The notes below the pieces were generated by a model that worked only from the letters and a program-made list of their open reading frames with translations, did no database searches and was not told where the DNA came from. A stretch of 64,000 nucleotides of DNA from Streptomyces hundungensis (GTDB lineage Bacteria > Actinomycetota > Actinomycetes > Streptomycetales > Streptomycetaceae): the NCBI RefSeq assembly GCF_003627815.1, contig NZ_CP032698.1, positions 4,154,001 to 4,218,000 on the forward strand, given 5' to 3'. Made by a program: the position numbers and the translations under genes. Position 1 is the stretch's first letter. Each line of letters opens with the position of its first letter. Positions 1-8,301 of this stretch are shown here, in pieces.

Positions 1-1
1 G

Positions 2-175
2 TACGCGTGGCTGCTCGAACAGCTGCCCCGGGGGCGGCCGGTGCCGCAGCAGGTCCTGGACATCCGCTGGATGATCGAGGAGCTGCGGGTGAGCTACTTC
101 GCGCACGCGCTCGGCACGGCGTTCCCGGTCTCCGACAAGCGGATCGTGAAGGCGATCGACGCGGCGGCCCCGTAG
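2..175 (+). CDS. hrpA: C-terminal end of HrpA-type ATP-dependent RNA helicase (partial)
   Basis: Only the last 57 codons are in the window; the gene continues upstream. The tail reads WMIEELRVSYFAHALGT followed by PVSDKRIVKAI, which matches the conserved C-terminus of the long HrpA DEAH-box helicases (DUF3418 end). HrpA proteins act on RNA and ribosomes in the cytoplasm. The helicase motifs lie outside the window, so the call rests on this tail and on the neighbourhood: a DEAH helicase lies next to bldC in S. coelicolor. The stop TAG is at 173-175 and a tRNA-Asp gene follows on the same strand. Confidence 0.85.
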   Translation, partial: YAWLLEQLPRGRPVPQQVLDIRWMIEELRVSYFAHALGTAFPVSDKRIVKAIDAAAP

Positions 176-265
176 CGCGGGCATCGCTGTGAGTGAGTTC
201 GACCTGACCCGCTGACCTGCTGTAGAGTCTCACTCGCAGCCAAGCACCAACGGGCTGCGAAACAA

Positions 266-340
266 GGTCCTGTGGAGCAGTTTGGAGTGCTCGCCACCCT
301 GTCAAGGTGGAGGCCGCGGGTTCAAATCCCGTCAGGACCG
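266..340 (+). tRNA. tRNA-Asp (anticodon GTC)
   Basis: The cloverleaf is complete. The 7-bp acceptor stem pairs 266-272 with 333-339. The anticodon stem CCACC/GGTGG encloses GTC at 301-303, and the T-loop reads TTCAAAT. No CCA is encoded. A likely promoter lies upstream, with a -10 TAGAGT at 223-228 and a weak -35 TTCGAC about 18 bp before it. The 3' end of this gene is duplicated downstream. Confidence 0.97.
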
Positions 341-389
341 CAGCAAGTCGAGGCCCGCATCCCCACCGGATGCGGGCTTCGGTGTTTGT
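323..389 (+). repeat. 67-bp direct repeat, copy 1: tRNA-Asp 3' end plus terminator
   Basis: This copy holds the last 18 bases of tRNA-Asp, a short spacer and the terminator hairpin. It matches 441-507 with five differences, three of them in the hairpin loop. It is the functional copy because the rest of the tRNA is attached. Confidence 0.9.
353..377 (+). terminator. tRNA-Asp terminator hairpin
   Basis: A perfect 10-bp stem GCCCGCATCC/GGATGCGGGC with a 5-base loop lies 12 bases after the tRNA and is followed by the weakly T-rich TTCGGTGTTTGT. Confidence 0.75.
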
Positions 390-440
390 GAGCACACCCC
401 CGGAGGCCGCGCCCCGCGGCGGAGCCGCGCATGGACACAG

Positions 441-507
441 CAAATCCCGTCAGGACCGCAGCAAATCGAAGCCCGCATCCCATTCGGATGCGGGCTTCGG
501 TGTTTGT
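441..507 (+). repeat. 67-bp direct repeat, copy 2: orphan tRNA-Asp 3' end plus terminator
   Basis: This is a second copy of the tRNA-Asp 3' end (CAAATCCCGTCAGGACCG) and its terminator, 118 bp after the first and without the tRNA 5' part. The hairpin stem at 471-495 is intact. A displaced tRNA 3' end is what tyrosine-recombinase integration leaves at an att site; a simple local duplication is the alternative. No integrase gene lies nearby. Confidence 0.85.
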
Positions 508-538
508 CGGCGCCGGTGGTGTCCGCCGTGTCGAGGAA

Positions 539-564
539 GGCCCGGGTCCCTCAGGATCCGGGCC
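539..564 (+). terminator. GC-rich hairpin
   Basis: GGCCCGGGTCC and GGATCCGGGCC form an 11-bp stem with one G-T pair and loop CTCA, followed by TTCTCG. It is probably a further terminator ahead of the small gene at 642. Confidence 0.55.
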
Positions 565-641
565 TTCTCGCCGTCTTGACGGGGGTACGTGTCGCCGGTA
601 CCCCTGCAAGGAGGGAGAGCGGAGGCCCCCGGGAGGTGCGC

Positions 642-815
642 ATGGCGGACACGGCGAGGCACGAGACGCGGGCGCTGCTGCGCGCCCATCTGTCGGCCGC
701 TCTGGGCTACCGGCACCTCACCCGGCACTGCGCGGTCTGCCACCGGCTCCTGCGGCTCGCCATGGAGGTCGCCGAGCCGGCCGGGCCCGAGGACGAAAGA
801 CCCCCCAACCGGTGA
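642..815 (+). CDS. Small conserved actinomycete protein (DUF6274-like)
   Basis: This encodes 57 residues starting MADTARHETRALL, with an HLTRHCAVCHRLLRLAME segment. The two cysteines in CAVC and flanking histidines suggest a metal site or a short helical hairpin, but no function is known. The ATG follows a strong GGGAGGT site at 631-637. From memory it resembles the family annotated DUF6274 in Streptomyces, which sits near bldC; I could not check this. Codon use is typical of the genome. Confidence 0.6.
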   Translation: MADTARHETRALLRAHLSAALGYRHLTRHCAVCHRLLRLAMEVAEPAGPEDERPPNR

Positions 816-1082
816 CCTATGGCGGGCCGGTGGCGGCTTCGGCGGTGAAAGGCTCGGAGAGCAGGCACCCTTGGGGGTGTGACGGGAGTCACGGAACGAG
901 TTTCTGGAACGGGTGCACTTACACCCCCCATACAACACCCCGATTTAATATGTGCAATTGCACCACCCTCGACGGTGGTGTCCCGTAGGCGGGGAAAGGC
1001 ACCCCACGGAAGCGGCCATCGAGACGGCCGGAGGGTGGTGCGGGGAGCTGCCGGACGTGCCGGACAAGGCCGGACATAAAAA
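816..1082. other. Non-coding stretch with three dyads
   Basis: I see no convincing gene between the small protein gene and the bldC terminator. The stretch holds GTGAC-GGGA-GTCAC at 879-892, a perfect 12-base palindrome GTGCAATTGCAC at 952-963 beside an AT-rich patch, and the hairpin CACCACC/GGTGGTG at about 961-980. These could be operator sites or part of a small RNA. Confidence 0.4.
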
Positions 1083-1116
1083 GATCGCGCTGGACCCGGC
1101 GGAGTCCAGCGCGATC
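1083..1116 (-). terminator. Strong intrinsic terminator downstream of bldC
   Basis: The 13-bp perfect stem GATCGCGCTGGAC/GTCCAGCGCGATC has an 8-base loop. On the minus strand it is followed at once by TTTTTATG, so it terminates leftward transcription from bldC about 100 bases after the stop. Confidence 0.85.
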
Positions 1117-1215
1117 GATGACACAGCCCGTTGGGGCGGGCAGGTGTCATGTGGAGCTATAGGCGGGCTCGGCCGGGGTGGGGGCCCCGGAACGCCCGTT
1201 TCAGTGGGGTGTTGT

Positions 1216-1422
1216 TCAGGCCTCGCTGCGCTGCTGCGGAATACCCGCCAGCAGTGCGCGGACCTCTGCCTCGCGGTACCGGCGGTGTCCACCCAGGGTG
1301 CGGATGGACGTGAGCTTGCCGGCCTTGGCCCAGCGGGTCACCGTCTTCGGGTCCACGCGGAACATCGTGGCAACCTCAGCCGGGGTCAACAGCGGCTCGG
1401 CATCAGGGGTGCGAGCGGTCAT
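1216..1422 (-). CDS. bldC: BldC, MerR-like developmental DNA-binding protein
   Basis: The 68 residues contain one winged helix-turn-helix of the MerR type: LLTPAEVATMFRVDPKTVTRW, then AGKLTSIRTLGGHRRYRE. Length and sequence match the known BldC family, with no effector-binding domain. In Streptomyces BldC binds as head-to-tail oligomers on direct repeats and delays the switch to development; loss gives a bald phenotype. Here bldC stands alone, with about 500 bases of non-coding DNA upstream and its own terminator downstream. It starts at ATG 1422. Confidence 0.97.
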   Translation of the reverse strand: MTARTPDAEPLLTPAEVATMFRVDPKTVTRWAKAGKLTSIRTLGGHRRYREAEVRALLAGIPQQRSEA

Positions 1423-1918
1423 GAGCGGCCTCCTCGGGAGAACCGAACCTTCTCGGTTCTTTCCTCTAAATTCTGCACCTTGACCCGCGTTGCCCGAAAT
1501 GGCGGACGCGAGCCGAGTCGGTTATAGGACGAACGGCTTGTCCTCGGCACTACAACTACACCATCCGTCCAGCCACGTCGGCCAAACCGATGGAATTGCC
1601 CTCCCAGGTGTTCATCAGCGACGGAAGCCGATGGACCATGCCATAGCGGACAGTCACGCCACAGTGACGATCAGTCACAGAGCGATCAGGAGTCGTCAGA
1701 CCCCCCATAGCAAGCAATACCGAGCAATCCGCCCTTAGTTGGGCGGAAGGAGTCCTCCCCGGACCCCTTGTCCTATTTTGGCACGAGGGTGGGGTCTGGG
1801 CGCAAGGGTGAGATAAGTGCGGTCCGTCACCCTTGGGGCATAGGCCCGGATCAGGACCTACGTCCCGGGCACCGCCCGCGGAGGCATCCGAAGACCCCTC
1901 AGAACCGGCCCGGAGGGC
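1423..1918. other. bldC upstream region
   Basis: This long gap separates bldC from the next minus-strand gene and must hold the bldC promoter. Visible elements are repeated TGAC words around 1651-1678 (CAGTCAC, AGTGAC, CAGTCAC, about 10 bases apart) and a CCGCCC-TTAGTT-GGGCGG hairpin at 1730-1747. No protein-like reading frame is convincing. Confidence 0.5.
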
Positions 1919-2761
1919 TCAGTTGGCCATCCGGCGTTCCTTGACGGCCCGCCAGCGCTCCGTGAAGCGACCGTAGGCCTCCTGCGCGCCGGCGTCGTCG
2001 CCGGCCCGCAGCGCGGCGATCCCCTCGGCCACGTCGGCCGCCGAGCGGTCCGCCACCAGGGCCTGCGGGGAGAGCGCGTGCACCAGGCCCCCGTAGTCCA
2101 GCTCGACCAGCGAGCGCGGATGGAACTCCTCCAGCCAGCGCCCGAGGTCCACCAGGCCCTCGGTCAGCGGCCCCTCGTCGATGCGGTCCCGCACCGTGCG
2201 CAGCGCCCTGGCGAGGCGCCGCCGGGCCTGAACCATCGGAGTGCGGTAGCGCAGCACGGGCGCCTCGGCGCCCCCGCCCGGTGCATACTCTCGCTCTTCG
2301 TCCGAAAAGACCGTGAACCAGCTCACAGGAACGTGCCAGACGCTGGTCAGGATCCACGGCCGGGCGTCCGGGTTCCGCTCCCGCCAGCGCTCGTAGTCCG
2401 CCTCGGCCTGCCGGCGGACCACCGGCGGCAGCAGGGCGTCCAGGACCGGCTCGGGGAACTGGCCCGCGAGGCCTTCGAGCGCCTGCCAGCCGCGCAGCCG
2501 GGTCCGCCAGGGGCAGACGCACACGACCCCGTCGATCTCCGCCACGAACGCGTCGGGGCTCTCGTGCACCGGCACCGGGACGGGCGGGGTGGGCACCAAG
2601 TCGGCCAGCGCGCGCCGGAGTTCGTCCTGGGCGTCCGGGGTGCGCCCGCGCTCGGCGTAGCGCGCCCAGTGGCCGCGCTCGGGCTCGGCGAAGGCGGCAA
2701 GGGGCTCGTACACCCGCAGGTAGGACGCGTACGGAACGATCACCGAGGACACCACCGCCAT
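1919..2761 (-). CDS. Conserved hypothetical protein, about 280 residues
   Basis: I do not recognise a named domain. The protein begins MAVVSSVIVPYASYLRVYEPL, is soluble, and is rich in Trp, Arg and acidic residues (CVCPWRTRLRGW near the middle, then PWILTSVWHVPVSWF). There are no membrane segments or signal peptide. Coding is continuous with normal GC3 bias. In S. coelicolor a hypothetical gene occupies the same place between bldC and vdh. The start is uncertain: ATG 2761 or ATG 2770, neither with a strong ribosome site. It is divergent from vdh, so the 165-base gap holds both promoters. Confidence 0.75.
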   Translation of the reverse strand: MAVVSSVIVPYASYLRVYEPLAAFAEPERGHWARYAERGRTPDAQDELRRALADLVPTPPVPVPVHESPDAFVAEIDGVVCVCPWRTRLRGWQALEGLAGQFPEPVLDALLPPVVRRQAEADYERWRERNPDARPWILTSVWHVPVSWFTVFSDEEREYAPGGGAEAPVLRYRTPMVQARRRLARALRTVRDRIDEGPLTEGLVDLGRWLEEFHPRSLVELDYGGLVHALSPQALVADRSAADVAEGIAALRAGDDAGAQEAYGRFTERWRAVKERRMAN

Positions 2762-2926
2762 GCCCCGCATCGTCCCACGGGAGGGTGCCCGAAGGCCCCC
2801 GCGGGGGGTGATCCTGAGCACTGAGCCTGATCTACGGGCGCGTAGGACTTAACCTGCTCCCGAACCGGGCCTGCCCCACCCACAGGCGGGCCGTCAACCG
2901 CCGCTTCGTACTTGGGAGTCACCACC

Positions 2927-4015
2927 GTGACCGATGTGACCGGAGCCGATGACGTACTGCACACCCTCTTCCGCTCCGACCAGGGCGGACACGAGCAGGT
3001 CGTGCTGTGCCAGGACCGAGCCACCGGGCTCAGGGCCGTCATCGCCATCCACTCCACCGCCCTGGGCCCGGCCCTGGGCGGCACCCGCTTCTACCCGTAC
3101 GCGACCGAGGCGGAGGCCGTCGCCGACGCCCTCAACCTGTCGCGCGGCATGTCGTACAAGAACGCCATGGCCGGGCTCGACCACGGTGGCGGCAAGGCCG
3201 TGATCATCGGTGACCCCGAGACGATCAAGACCGAAGACCTCCTGCTCGCCTACGGCCGGTTCGTGGCCTCGCTCGGCGGGCGCTATGTGACGGCCTGCGA
3301 CGTCGGCACCTACGTCGCCGACATGGACGTCGTCGCGCGGTCCTGCCAGTGGACCACCGGCCGCTCCCCCGAGAACGGCGGCGCGGGCGACTCCTCCGTG
3401 CTGACCGCGTTCGGTGTCTTCCAGGGCATGCGGGCCTCGGCCCAGCACCTGTGGGGCGACCCGACGCTGCGCGGCCGCAAGGTCGGCGTCGCGGGCGTCG
3501 GCAAGGTCGGCCGCCACCTCGTGGAGCACCTGCTCTCCGACGGCGCCGAGGTCGTGATCACCGATGTCCGCGAGGAGTCGGTACGCGCCATCACCGACCA
3601 GCACCCCGAGGTCGCCGTCGCCGCCGACACCGAGGCGCTGATCCGCACCGAGGGCCTCGACATCTACGCCCCCTGCGCGCTCGGCGGCGCGCTCAACGAC
3701 GAGTCCGTACCGGTGCTCACCGCGAAGGTGGTGTGCGGCGCGGCCAACAACCAGCTCGCGCACCCGGGTGTGGAGAAGGACCTCGCGGACCGCGCGATCC
3801 TGTACGCCCCCGACTACGTCGTGAACGCGGGCGGCGTGATCCAGGTCGCCGACGAGCTCCACGGCTTCGACTTCGACCGCTGCAAGGCGAAGGCGGCGAA
3901 GATCTTCGACACCACGCTGGCCATATTCGCTCGTGCGAAGGAAGACGGCATTCCGCCGGCCGCCGCGGCCGACCGGATCGCCGAGCAGCGCATGGCGGAG
4001 GCACGTCAACACTGA
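2927..4015 (+). CDS. vdh: Valine dehydrogenase (branched-chain amino acid dehydrogenase)
   Basis: This NAD-dependent enzyme oxidatively deaminates valine, leucine and isoleucine to the 2-oxo acids, feeding branched-chain fatty acid and polyketide precursors. The 362 residues show the Glu/Leu/Phe/Val dehydrogenase layout: GGTRFYPY near residue 55, [19 protein letters not shown] holding the catalytic lysines, and the Rossmann motif [11 protein letters not shown]. The ending [20 protein letters not shown] is almost identical to Streptomyces Vdh as I recall it. The start is GTG 2927, eight bases after GGGAG; an upstream in-frame TTG at 2912 is less likely. Confidence 0.95.
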   Translation: MTDVTGADDVLHTLFRSDQGGHEQVVLCQDRATGLRAVIAIHSTALGPALGGTRFYPYATEAEAVADALNLSRGMSYKNAMAGLDHGGGKAVIIGDPETIKTEDLLLAYGRFVASLGGRYVTACDVGTYVADMDVVARSCQWTTGRSPENGGAGDSSVLTAFGVFQGMRASAQHLWGDPTLRGRKVGVAGVGKVGRHLVEHLLSDGAEVVITDVREESVRAITDQHPEVAVAADTEALIRTEGLDIYAPCALGGALNDESVPVLTAKVVCGAANNQLAHPGVEKDLADRAILYAPDYVVNAGGVIQVADELHGFDFDRCKAKAAKIFDTTLAIFARAKEDGIPPAAAADRIAEQRMAEARQH

Positions 4016-4295
4016 GCCCCTCGGGGACCCGTCGGCCGCGCTGAGAGACATGACTCACGCCGGTCGGCGGGTCGGACGCCCGGAAGGGGTTAAAATCGCG
4101 GTTGACCAGCGAGGACGGGGCGCTTTGTTGGTTCTGCCAAGTGGCGCGTCATGCGGGCGGCGTACCGTATGGCCGCGGAAGCAGGTACCGTTGAAGCCCT
4201 ACGGACGCGGTCTCTCCATGGAGAGTCCGTTCCGGACCATGAACGCGTGTCAAGACTCTGGGGCCATCGAGCCCCGTCACCGAGGGGGTCGAGCC
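4016..4295 (+). other. Long leader before the DUF3073 gene
   Basis: These 280 bases hold a probable promoter (TTAAAATCGCGG, TTGACC near 4090-4107) and then about 190 bases of possible 5' leader. The leader contains the palindrome TCTCCATGGAGA near 4213-4224 and a GGGGC-CATCGA-GCCCC hairpin near 4260-4275, just before the ribosome site. The short frames inside do not look like genes. Confidence 0.4.
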
Positions 4296-4559
4296 ATGGG
4301 GCGCGGCCGGGCAAAGGCCAAGCAGACGAAGGTCGCCCGCCAGCTGAAGTACAGCAGCGGCGGGACTGACCTGTCGCGTCTGGCCAACGAGCTGGGCGCA
4401 TCTACTCCGAACCCGACAGTGAGCCAACCGCCGAACGCGGAGCCACTGGAGGACGAGGAGGACGACGACCCGTACGCCCGCTATGCGGAGCTGTACGGGA
4501 GTGACGACGACGACGAGGACGAGGAGTCCGGTTCGTCGGCGCAGCGCCGCGGCGCTTGA
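4296..4559 (+). CDS. DUF3073 family small acidic protein
   Basis: The 87 residues start MGRGRAKAKQTKVARQLKYS, the hallmark of the actinobacterial DUF3073 family. A basic N-terminus is followed by TDLSRLANELG and then a very acidic tail with runs of Asp and Glu after residue 52. Function is unknown; the charge split suggests nucleic-acid or ribosome contact. A good GAGGGGG site precedes ATG 4296. It lies between vdh and purM, as in other streptomycetes. Confidence 0.9.
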   Translation: MGRGRAKAKQTKVARQLKYSSGGTDLSRLANELGASTPNPTVSQPPNAEPLEDEEDDDPYARYAELYGSDDDDEDEESGSSAQRRGA

Positions 4560-4725
4560 CTTCGCTGATCCCGCTTTCGCAGCACCGTACGTTGTCGCTG
4601 CTCTGAGCACACCGACCCGGTCCGGGGCCCTGGCCCCCGACCGGGTTTCGTGCTGCCTCGGGGCGCCCGTGCCCGGCCGGTCTCGGCCCCACCCGGATCG
4701 GGCAGGGCCGAGGGGGCCTCGATTG

Positions 4726-5820
4726 CTACTTGGCGTAGTCGCCGGTGAGCGCGGCGCCTTCGCGGTGCTCGCCGCGCTCGACGACGGCGCCCGCGACCCA
4801 GGCGTCGACGCCCCGGTCGGCGAGGGTCTGGAGCGCGACGTCGACCGAGACCTCGGGGACGATCGCCATCATGCCGACGCCCATGTTCAGCGTTTTCTCC
4901 AGTTCGAGGCGCTCGACGTCGCCCGCCCGGCCGACGAGGTCGAAGACCGCGCCCGGCGTCCAGGTCGAGCGGTCGACGGTGGCGTGCAGGTGGTCCGGGA
5001 TCACCCGGGCCAGGTTGTTGGCAAGACCGCCGCCGGTGATGTGGCTGAAACCGTGCACCTCGGCGGTGCGGGTCAGGGCCAGGCAGTCGAGCGAGTAGAT
5101 CTTGGTCGGCTCCAGGAGCTCCTCGCCGAGCGTGCGGCCGAACTCCTCGACGTGGCTCTCCAGGGTCATCCCGGCCCGGTCGAAGACCACATGACGGACG
5201 AGTGAGTACCCGTTCGAGTGAAGACCGGAGGACGCCATCGCGATGACCGCGTCGCCCTCGCGGATGCGGTCCGCGCCGAGCAGCTGGTCGTACTCGACGA
5301 CACCCGTACCGGCGCCGGCCACGTCGAAGTCGTCCGGCCCGAGCAGGCCCGGGTGCTCGGCGGTCTCGCCGCCGACCAGCGCGCAGCCCGCGAGCACACA
5401 GCCTTCGGCGATGCCCTTCACGATGGCCGCGACCCGCTCGGGGTGGACCTTGCCGACGCAGATGTAGTCGGTCATGAACAGGGGCTCGGCACCGCACACG
5501 ACGAGGTCGTCGACGACCATGCCGACGAGGTCGTGCCCGATGGTGTCGTACACGCCCATCCTGCGGGCGAGGTCGACCTTCGTGCCGACACCGTCGGTGG
5601 CGGAGGCGAGCAGCGGGCGCTCGTAGCGCTTGAGCGCCGAGGCGTCGAAGAGTCCGGCGAAGCCGCCGAGGCCGCCCAGGACCTCGGGCCGCTTCGTCTT
5701 CTTCACCCACTCCTTCATCAGCTCGACGGCGCGGTCGCCCGCCTCGATGTCGACGCCCGCGGCTGCGTAGCTGGCACCAGTGCCCGCGTGCGGAGCACGC
5801 TGATCAAATTCAGCAGACAT
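4726..5820 (-). CDS. purM: Phosphoribosylformylglycinamidine cyclo-ligase (AIR synthetase)
   Basis: PurM converts FGAM to 5-aminoimidazole ribonucleotide using ATP, step five of purine synthesis. The 364 residues are full length. N-terminal YAAAGVDIEAGDRAVELMK, then LLASATDGVGTK, GHDLVGMVVDDLVVCGAEPLF and ALVGGETAEHPG are the ATP and substrate motifs of the PurM fold; SSGLHSNGYSLVR and HITGGGLANN complete it. It lies 34 bases after purF on the same strand and is very probably co-transcribed with it. Starts at ATG 5820. Confidence 0.97.
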   Translation of the reverse strand: MSAEFDQRAPHAGTGASYAAAGVDIEAGDRAVELMKEWVKKTKRPEVLGGLGGFAGLFDASALKRYERPLLASATDGVGTKVDLARRMGVYDTIGHDLVGMVVDDLVVCGAEPLFMTDYICVGKVHPERVAAIVKGIAEGCVLAGCALVGGETAEHPGLLGPDDFDVAGAGTGVVEYDQLLGADRIREGDAVIAMASSGLHSNGYSLVRHVVFDRAGMTLESHVEEFGRTLGEELLEPTKIYSLDCLALTRTAEVHGFSHITGGGLANNLARVIPDHLHATVDRSTWTPGAVFDLVGRAGDVERLELEKTLNMGVGMMAIVPEVSVDVALQTLADRGVDAWVAGAVVERGEHREGAALTGDYAK

Positions 5821-5854
5821 GGCTCGGGGAACTTTCGTGTCGTACTACAGGGTC

Positions 5855-7381
5855 TTACGGGCGCCGCAGGGCGTCGGCGGCCGCGGTCGCGGCGGGGCCG
5901 GAGGCCAGCTCGGACTCCAGGAGCTGCTTGCCGAGCAGCTCGGGGTCGGGGAGCTCCATCGGGTACACGCCGTCGAAGCAGGCCCGGCAGAGGTTGTCCT
6001 TGGGGATCGTCGTCGCCTCGATCATCGCGTCGGTCGTGATGTACGAGAGCGAGTCGGCGCCCAGGGACGTGCCGATCTCCTCGATCGTCATGCCGTTGGC
6101 GATCAGCTCCGCGCGGGTCGCGAAGTCGATGCCGAAGAAGCAGGGCCACTTGACCGGGGGCGACGAGATCCGGATGTGGACCTCGGCGGCGCCCGCCTCG
6201 CGGAGCATCTTCACCAGCGCGCGCTGGGTGTTGCCGCGGACGATCGAGTCGTCGACGACCACCAGGCGCTTGCCGCGGATGACTTCCTTCAGCGGGTTCA
6301 GCTTGAGCCGGATACCGAGCTGGCGGATGGTCTGCGAGGGCTGGATGAACGTACGGCCGACGTAGGCGTTCTTGACCAGGCCCGAGCCGTACGGAATGCC
6401 GCTGGCTTCCGCGTATCCGATCGCGGCGGGGGTGCCGGACTCCGGAGTCGCTATCACCAGGTCGGCCTCGACCGGCGCTTCCTTGGCGAGTTTCCGTCCC
6501 ATCTCCACTCGGGAGAGGTACACGTTGCGGCCCGCGATGTCGGTGTCCGGGCGCGCCAGATAGACGTACTCGAAGACACAGCCCTTGGGCTTCGCTTCTG
6601 CGAATCGAGAGGTGCGCAGGCCGTTCTCGTCGATGGCGACGAGCTCGCCCGGCTCGATCTCCCGCACATAGCTGGCGCCGCAGATGTCGAGAGCGGCGCT
6701 CTCGGATGCGACGACCCAGCCGCGCTCCAGGCGGCCGAGCACCAGCGGGCGGATGCCCTGCGGGTCACGGGCGCAGTACAGCGTCTGCTCGTCCATGAAG
6801 ACCAGCGAGAAGGCGCCCTGCACCTGCGGAAGGACCCTGGCGGCCGCCTCCTCGACGGTGAGCGGCTTGCCGTCCTCGTCCGTCTGGCCCGCGAGCAGCG
6901 CGGTGACCAGGTCGGTGTCGTTGGTGGCGGCGAGCTGGGTGGCCCGGCCGTTCTCCTTGGGCAGCTCGGCGACCATCTCCGCGAGCTGCGCGGTGTTCAC
7001 CAGGTTGCCGTTGTGGCCGAGCGCGATCGAGCCGTGGGCGGTCGCCCGGAAGGTCGGCTGAGCGTTCTCCCACACGGAGGCACCCGTGGTCGAGTAGCGG
7101 GCGTGACCGACCGCGATATGACCTTGGAGGGAACCGAGAGAGGTCTCGTCGAAGACCTGGGAGACAAGTCCCATGTCCTTGAAGACGAGGATCTGGGAGC
7201 CGTTGCTGACCGCGATGCCCGCGGATTCCTGGCCCCGATGTTGGAGGGCGTAGAGCCCGAAGTAAGTGAGCTTCGCGACCTCTTCACCCGGAGCCCAGAC
7301 ACCGAAGACGCCGCAAGCGTCCTGGGGGCCCTTCTCACCGGGGAGCAGGTCGTGGTTGAGTCGTCCGTCACCACGTGGCAC
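5855..7381 (-). CDS. purF: Amidophosphoribosyltransferase, iron-sulfur type
   Basis: PurF makes phosphoribosylamine from PRPP and glutamine, the committed step of purine synthesis. The 508 residues have an Ntn glutaminase domain whose nucleophile would be Cys23 (DACGVFG) after removal of a 22-residue propeptide, as in B. subtilis PurF. The PRPP loop VVVDDSIVRGNT lies in the second half. Cysteines in WPCFFG and NLCRACFDG are the likely 4Fe-4S ligands. The start is GTG 7381, chosen from the propeptide length; the frame is open further upstream but without family sequence. First gene of purF-purM. Confidence 0.96.
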   Translation of the reverse strand: MPRGDGRLNHDLLPGEKGPQDACGVFGVWAPGEEVAKLTYFGLYALQHRGQESAGIAVSNGSQILVFKDMGLVSQVFDETSLGSLQGHIAVGHARYSTTGASVWENAQPTFRATAHGSIALGHNGNLVNTAQLAEMVAELPKENGRATQLAATNDTDLVTALLAGQTDEDGKPLTVEEAAARVLPQVQGAFSLVFMDEQTLYCARDPQGIRPLVLGRLERGWVVASESAALDICGASYVREIEPGELVAIDENGLRTSRFAEAKPKGCVFEYVYLARPDTDIAGRNVYLSRVEMGRKLAKEAPVEADLVIATPESGTPAAIGYAEASGIPYGSGLVKNAYVGRTFIQPSQTIRQLGIRLKLNPLKEVIRGKRLVVVDDSIVRGNTQRALVKMLREAGAAEVHIRISSPPVKWPCFFGIDFATRAELIANGMTIEEIGTSLGADSLSYITTDAMIEATTIPKDNLCRACFDGVYPMELPDPELLGKQLLESELASGPAATAAADALRRP

Positions 7382-7697
7382 GCCACCGAGTGTAGGCGAG
7401 ATCGACCACTGGTCCGAATTGGGGATACGGACAGACGACGACCCTGCCCGCTTTTGTAGGTTTCGCGCCTCGGCCCTCCGGGTCGGCTCCCGAACGACGT
7501 CTTGCTTACGTCCTCGCAGGTGAGCCGGGGTGGGGCTGCGGCGGGGGCCGTGTTCGCACCTGCTCACGGCGAGCCGGGTTCGGGCGCCTGAGGTGTGACG
7601 GAGTTCGCTTCGGGGGCGGAGTCGGGAAGGGCGGCCGGTAGGGGCGCGTGTGCGCTGCGTGAGGGCGCCGGGCGCTCGGCGCGCGGCGTTCAGCCGC
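7382..7697. other. purF promoter region
   Basis: These 316 bases between purF and the upstream lipoprotein gene must contain the purF-purM promoter, reading left. I see no clear operator or RNA element. The stretch immediately before the lipoprotein stop is repetitive GC-rich sequence with no gene. Confidence 0.35.
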
Positions 7698-8219
7698 TCA
7701 GCCGGCGGTCGCCGACAGGCCTTTGGCGCCGGATGCGGCGGTCAGGGTCAGGGTGCCGTGGTCGACCCGGTAGTGGACGGTGCCCCGGAGGACGCCGAGG
7801 ACTTCACGCTCCAGGCGCATCTCCGGATCCGTACACATCATCCGGGTCGTGCCGAGCGGCCCGAAGGCGACGGTGCGCGCGGACGGGGAGACCCGCGCGC
7901 TGCCGTGGAAGACGTTGCACCCCGCCCGGCCCTGCACCTTCCCCTCGGTGTCGAAGGTCAGATACGCCCTGCCCGCCGTGCCCTCGGGGAGAGGCGCGGC
8001 CCTCCCCTGGTCGAGCAGCGCGCTCACGGTCCACTTGGCCGCGGTCACCGGGGCTCCCGCTGCGGCGCCCTCTGACCCGGCACCGCCCTTGCCGTCCCCG
8101 GCGTCGGCGCCACAGGCCGCGAGCGCGAACAGCGCGACGAGGACGACGGCGACCCCGCCGAACTTACGGCCTGGCTTGTGGCCGGGCTTGCGGCCGGCTT
8201 CTCCGCTGGGCTTTCGCAT
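7698..8219 (-). CDS. META-domain lipoprotein (HslJ-like)
   Basis: This is a secreted lipoprotein of about 173 residues. A strongly basic N-terminus (RKPGHKPGRK) is followed by a hydrophobic stretch and the lipobox LAAC, so it should be lipid-anchored outside the membrane. The mature part contains the META/HslJ signature: a strand with AYLTFDTEG, the GRAGCNVFHGSA turn and MMCTDPEMRLEREVL. META proteins are linked to stress or antibiotic tolerance in other bacteria; its role here is unknown. ATG 8219 is chosen to give a normal signal peptide; ATG 8237 is also possible. Confidence 0.85.
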   Translation of the reverse strand: MRKPSGEAGRKPGHKPGRKFGGVAVVLVALFALAACGADAGDGKGGAGSEGAAAGAPVTAAKWTVSALLDQGRAAPLPEGTAGRAYLTFDTEGKVQGRAGCNVFHGSARVSPSARTVAFGPLGTTRMMCTDPEMRLEREVLGVLRGTVHYRVDHGTLTLTAASGAKGLSATAG

Positions 8220-8301
8220 ACGGATGGGCTCTCGCATACGAATGGGACGGGACGGGCGGCCAAGCGGTTCCGGCCCCCGCAGGACGGGCCCCGGGCTCCG
8301 C

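Noticed and set aside
441..458. Second tRNA-Asp gene
   Set aside because: Only the last 18 bases of the tRNA are present; no acceptor 5' strand, D-arm or anticodon arm.
1490..1738. 82-codon plus-strand frame upstream of bldC
   Set aside because: No ribosome site, and the translation lacks any domain-like pattern; it lies in the bldC promoter region.
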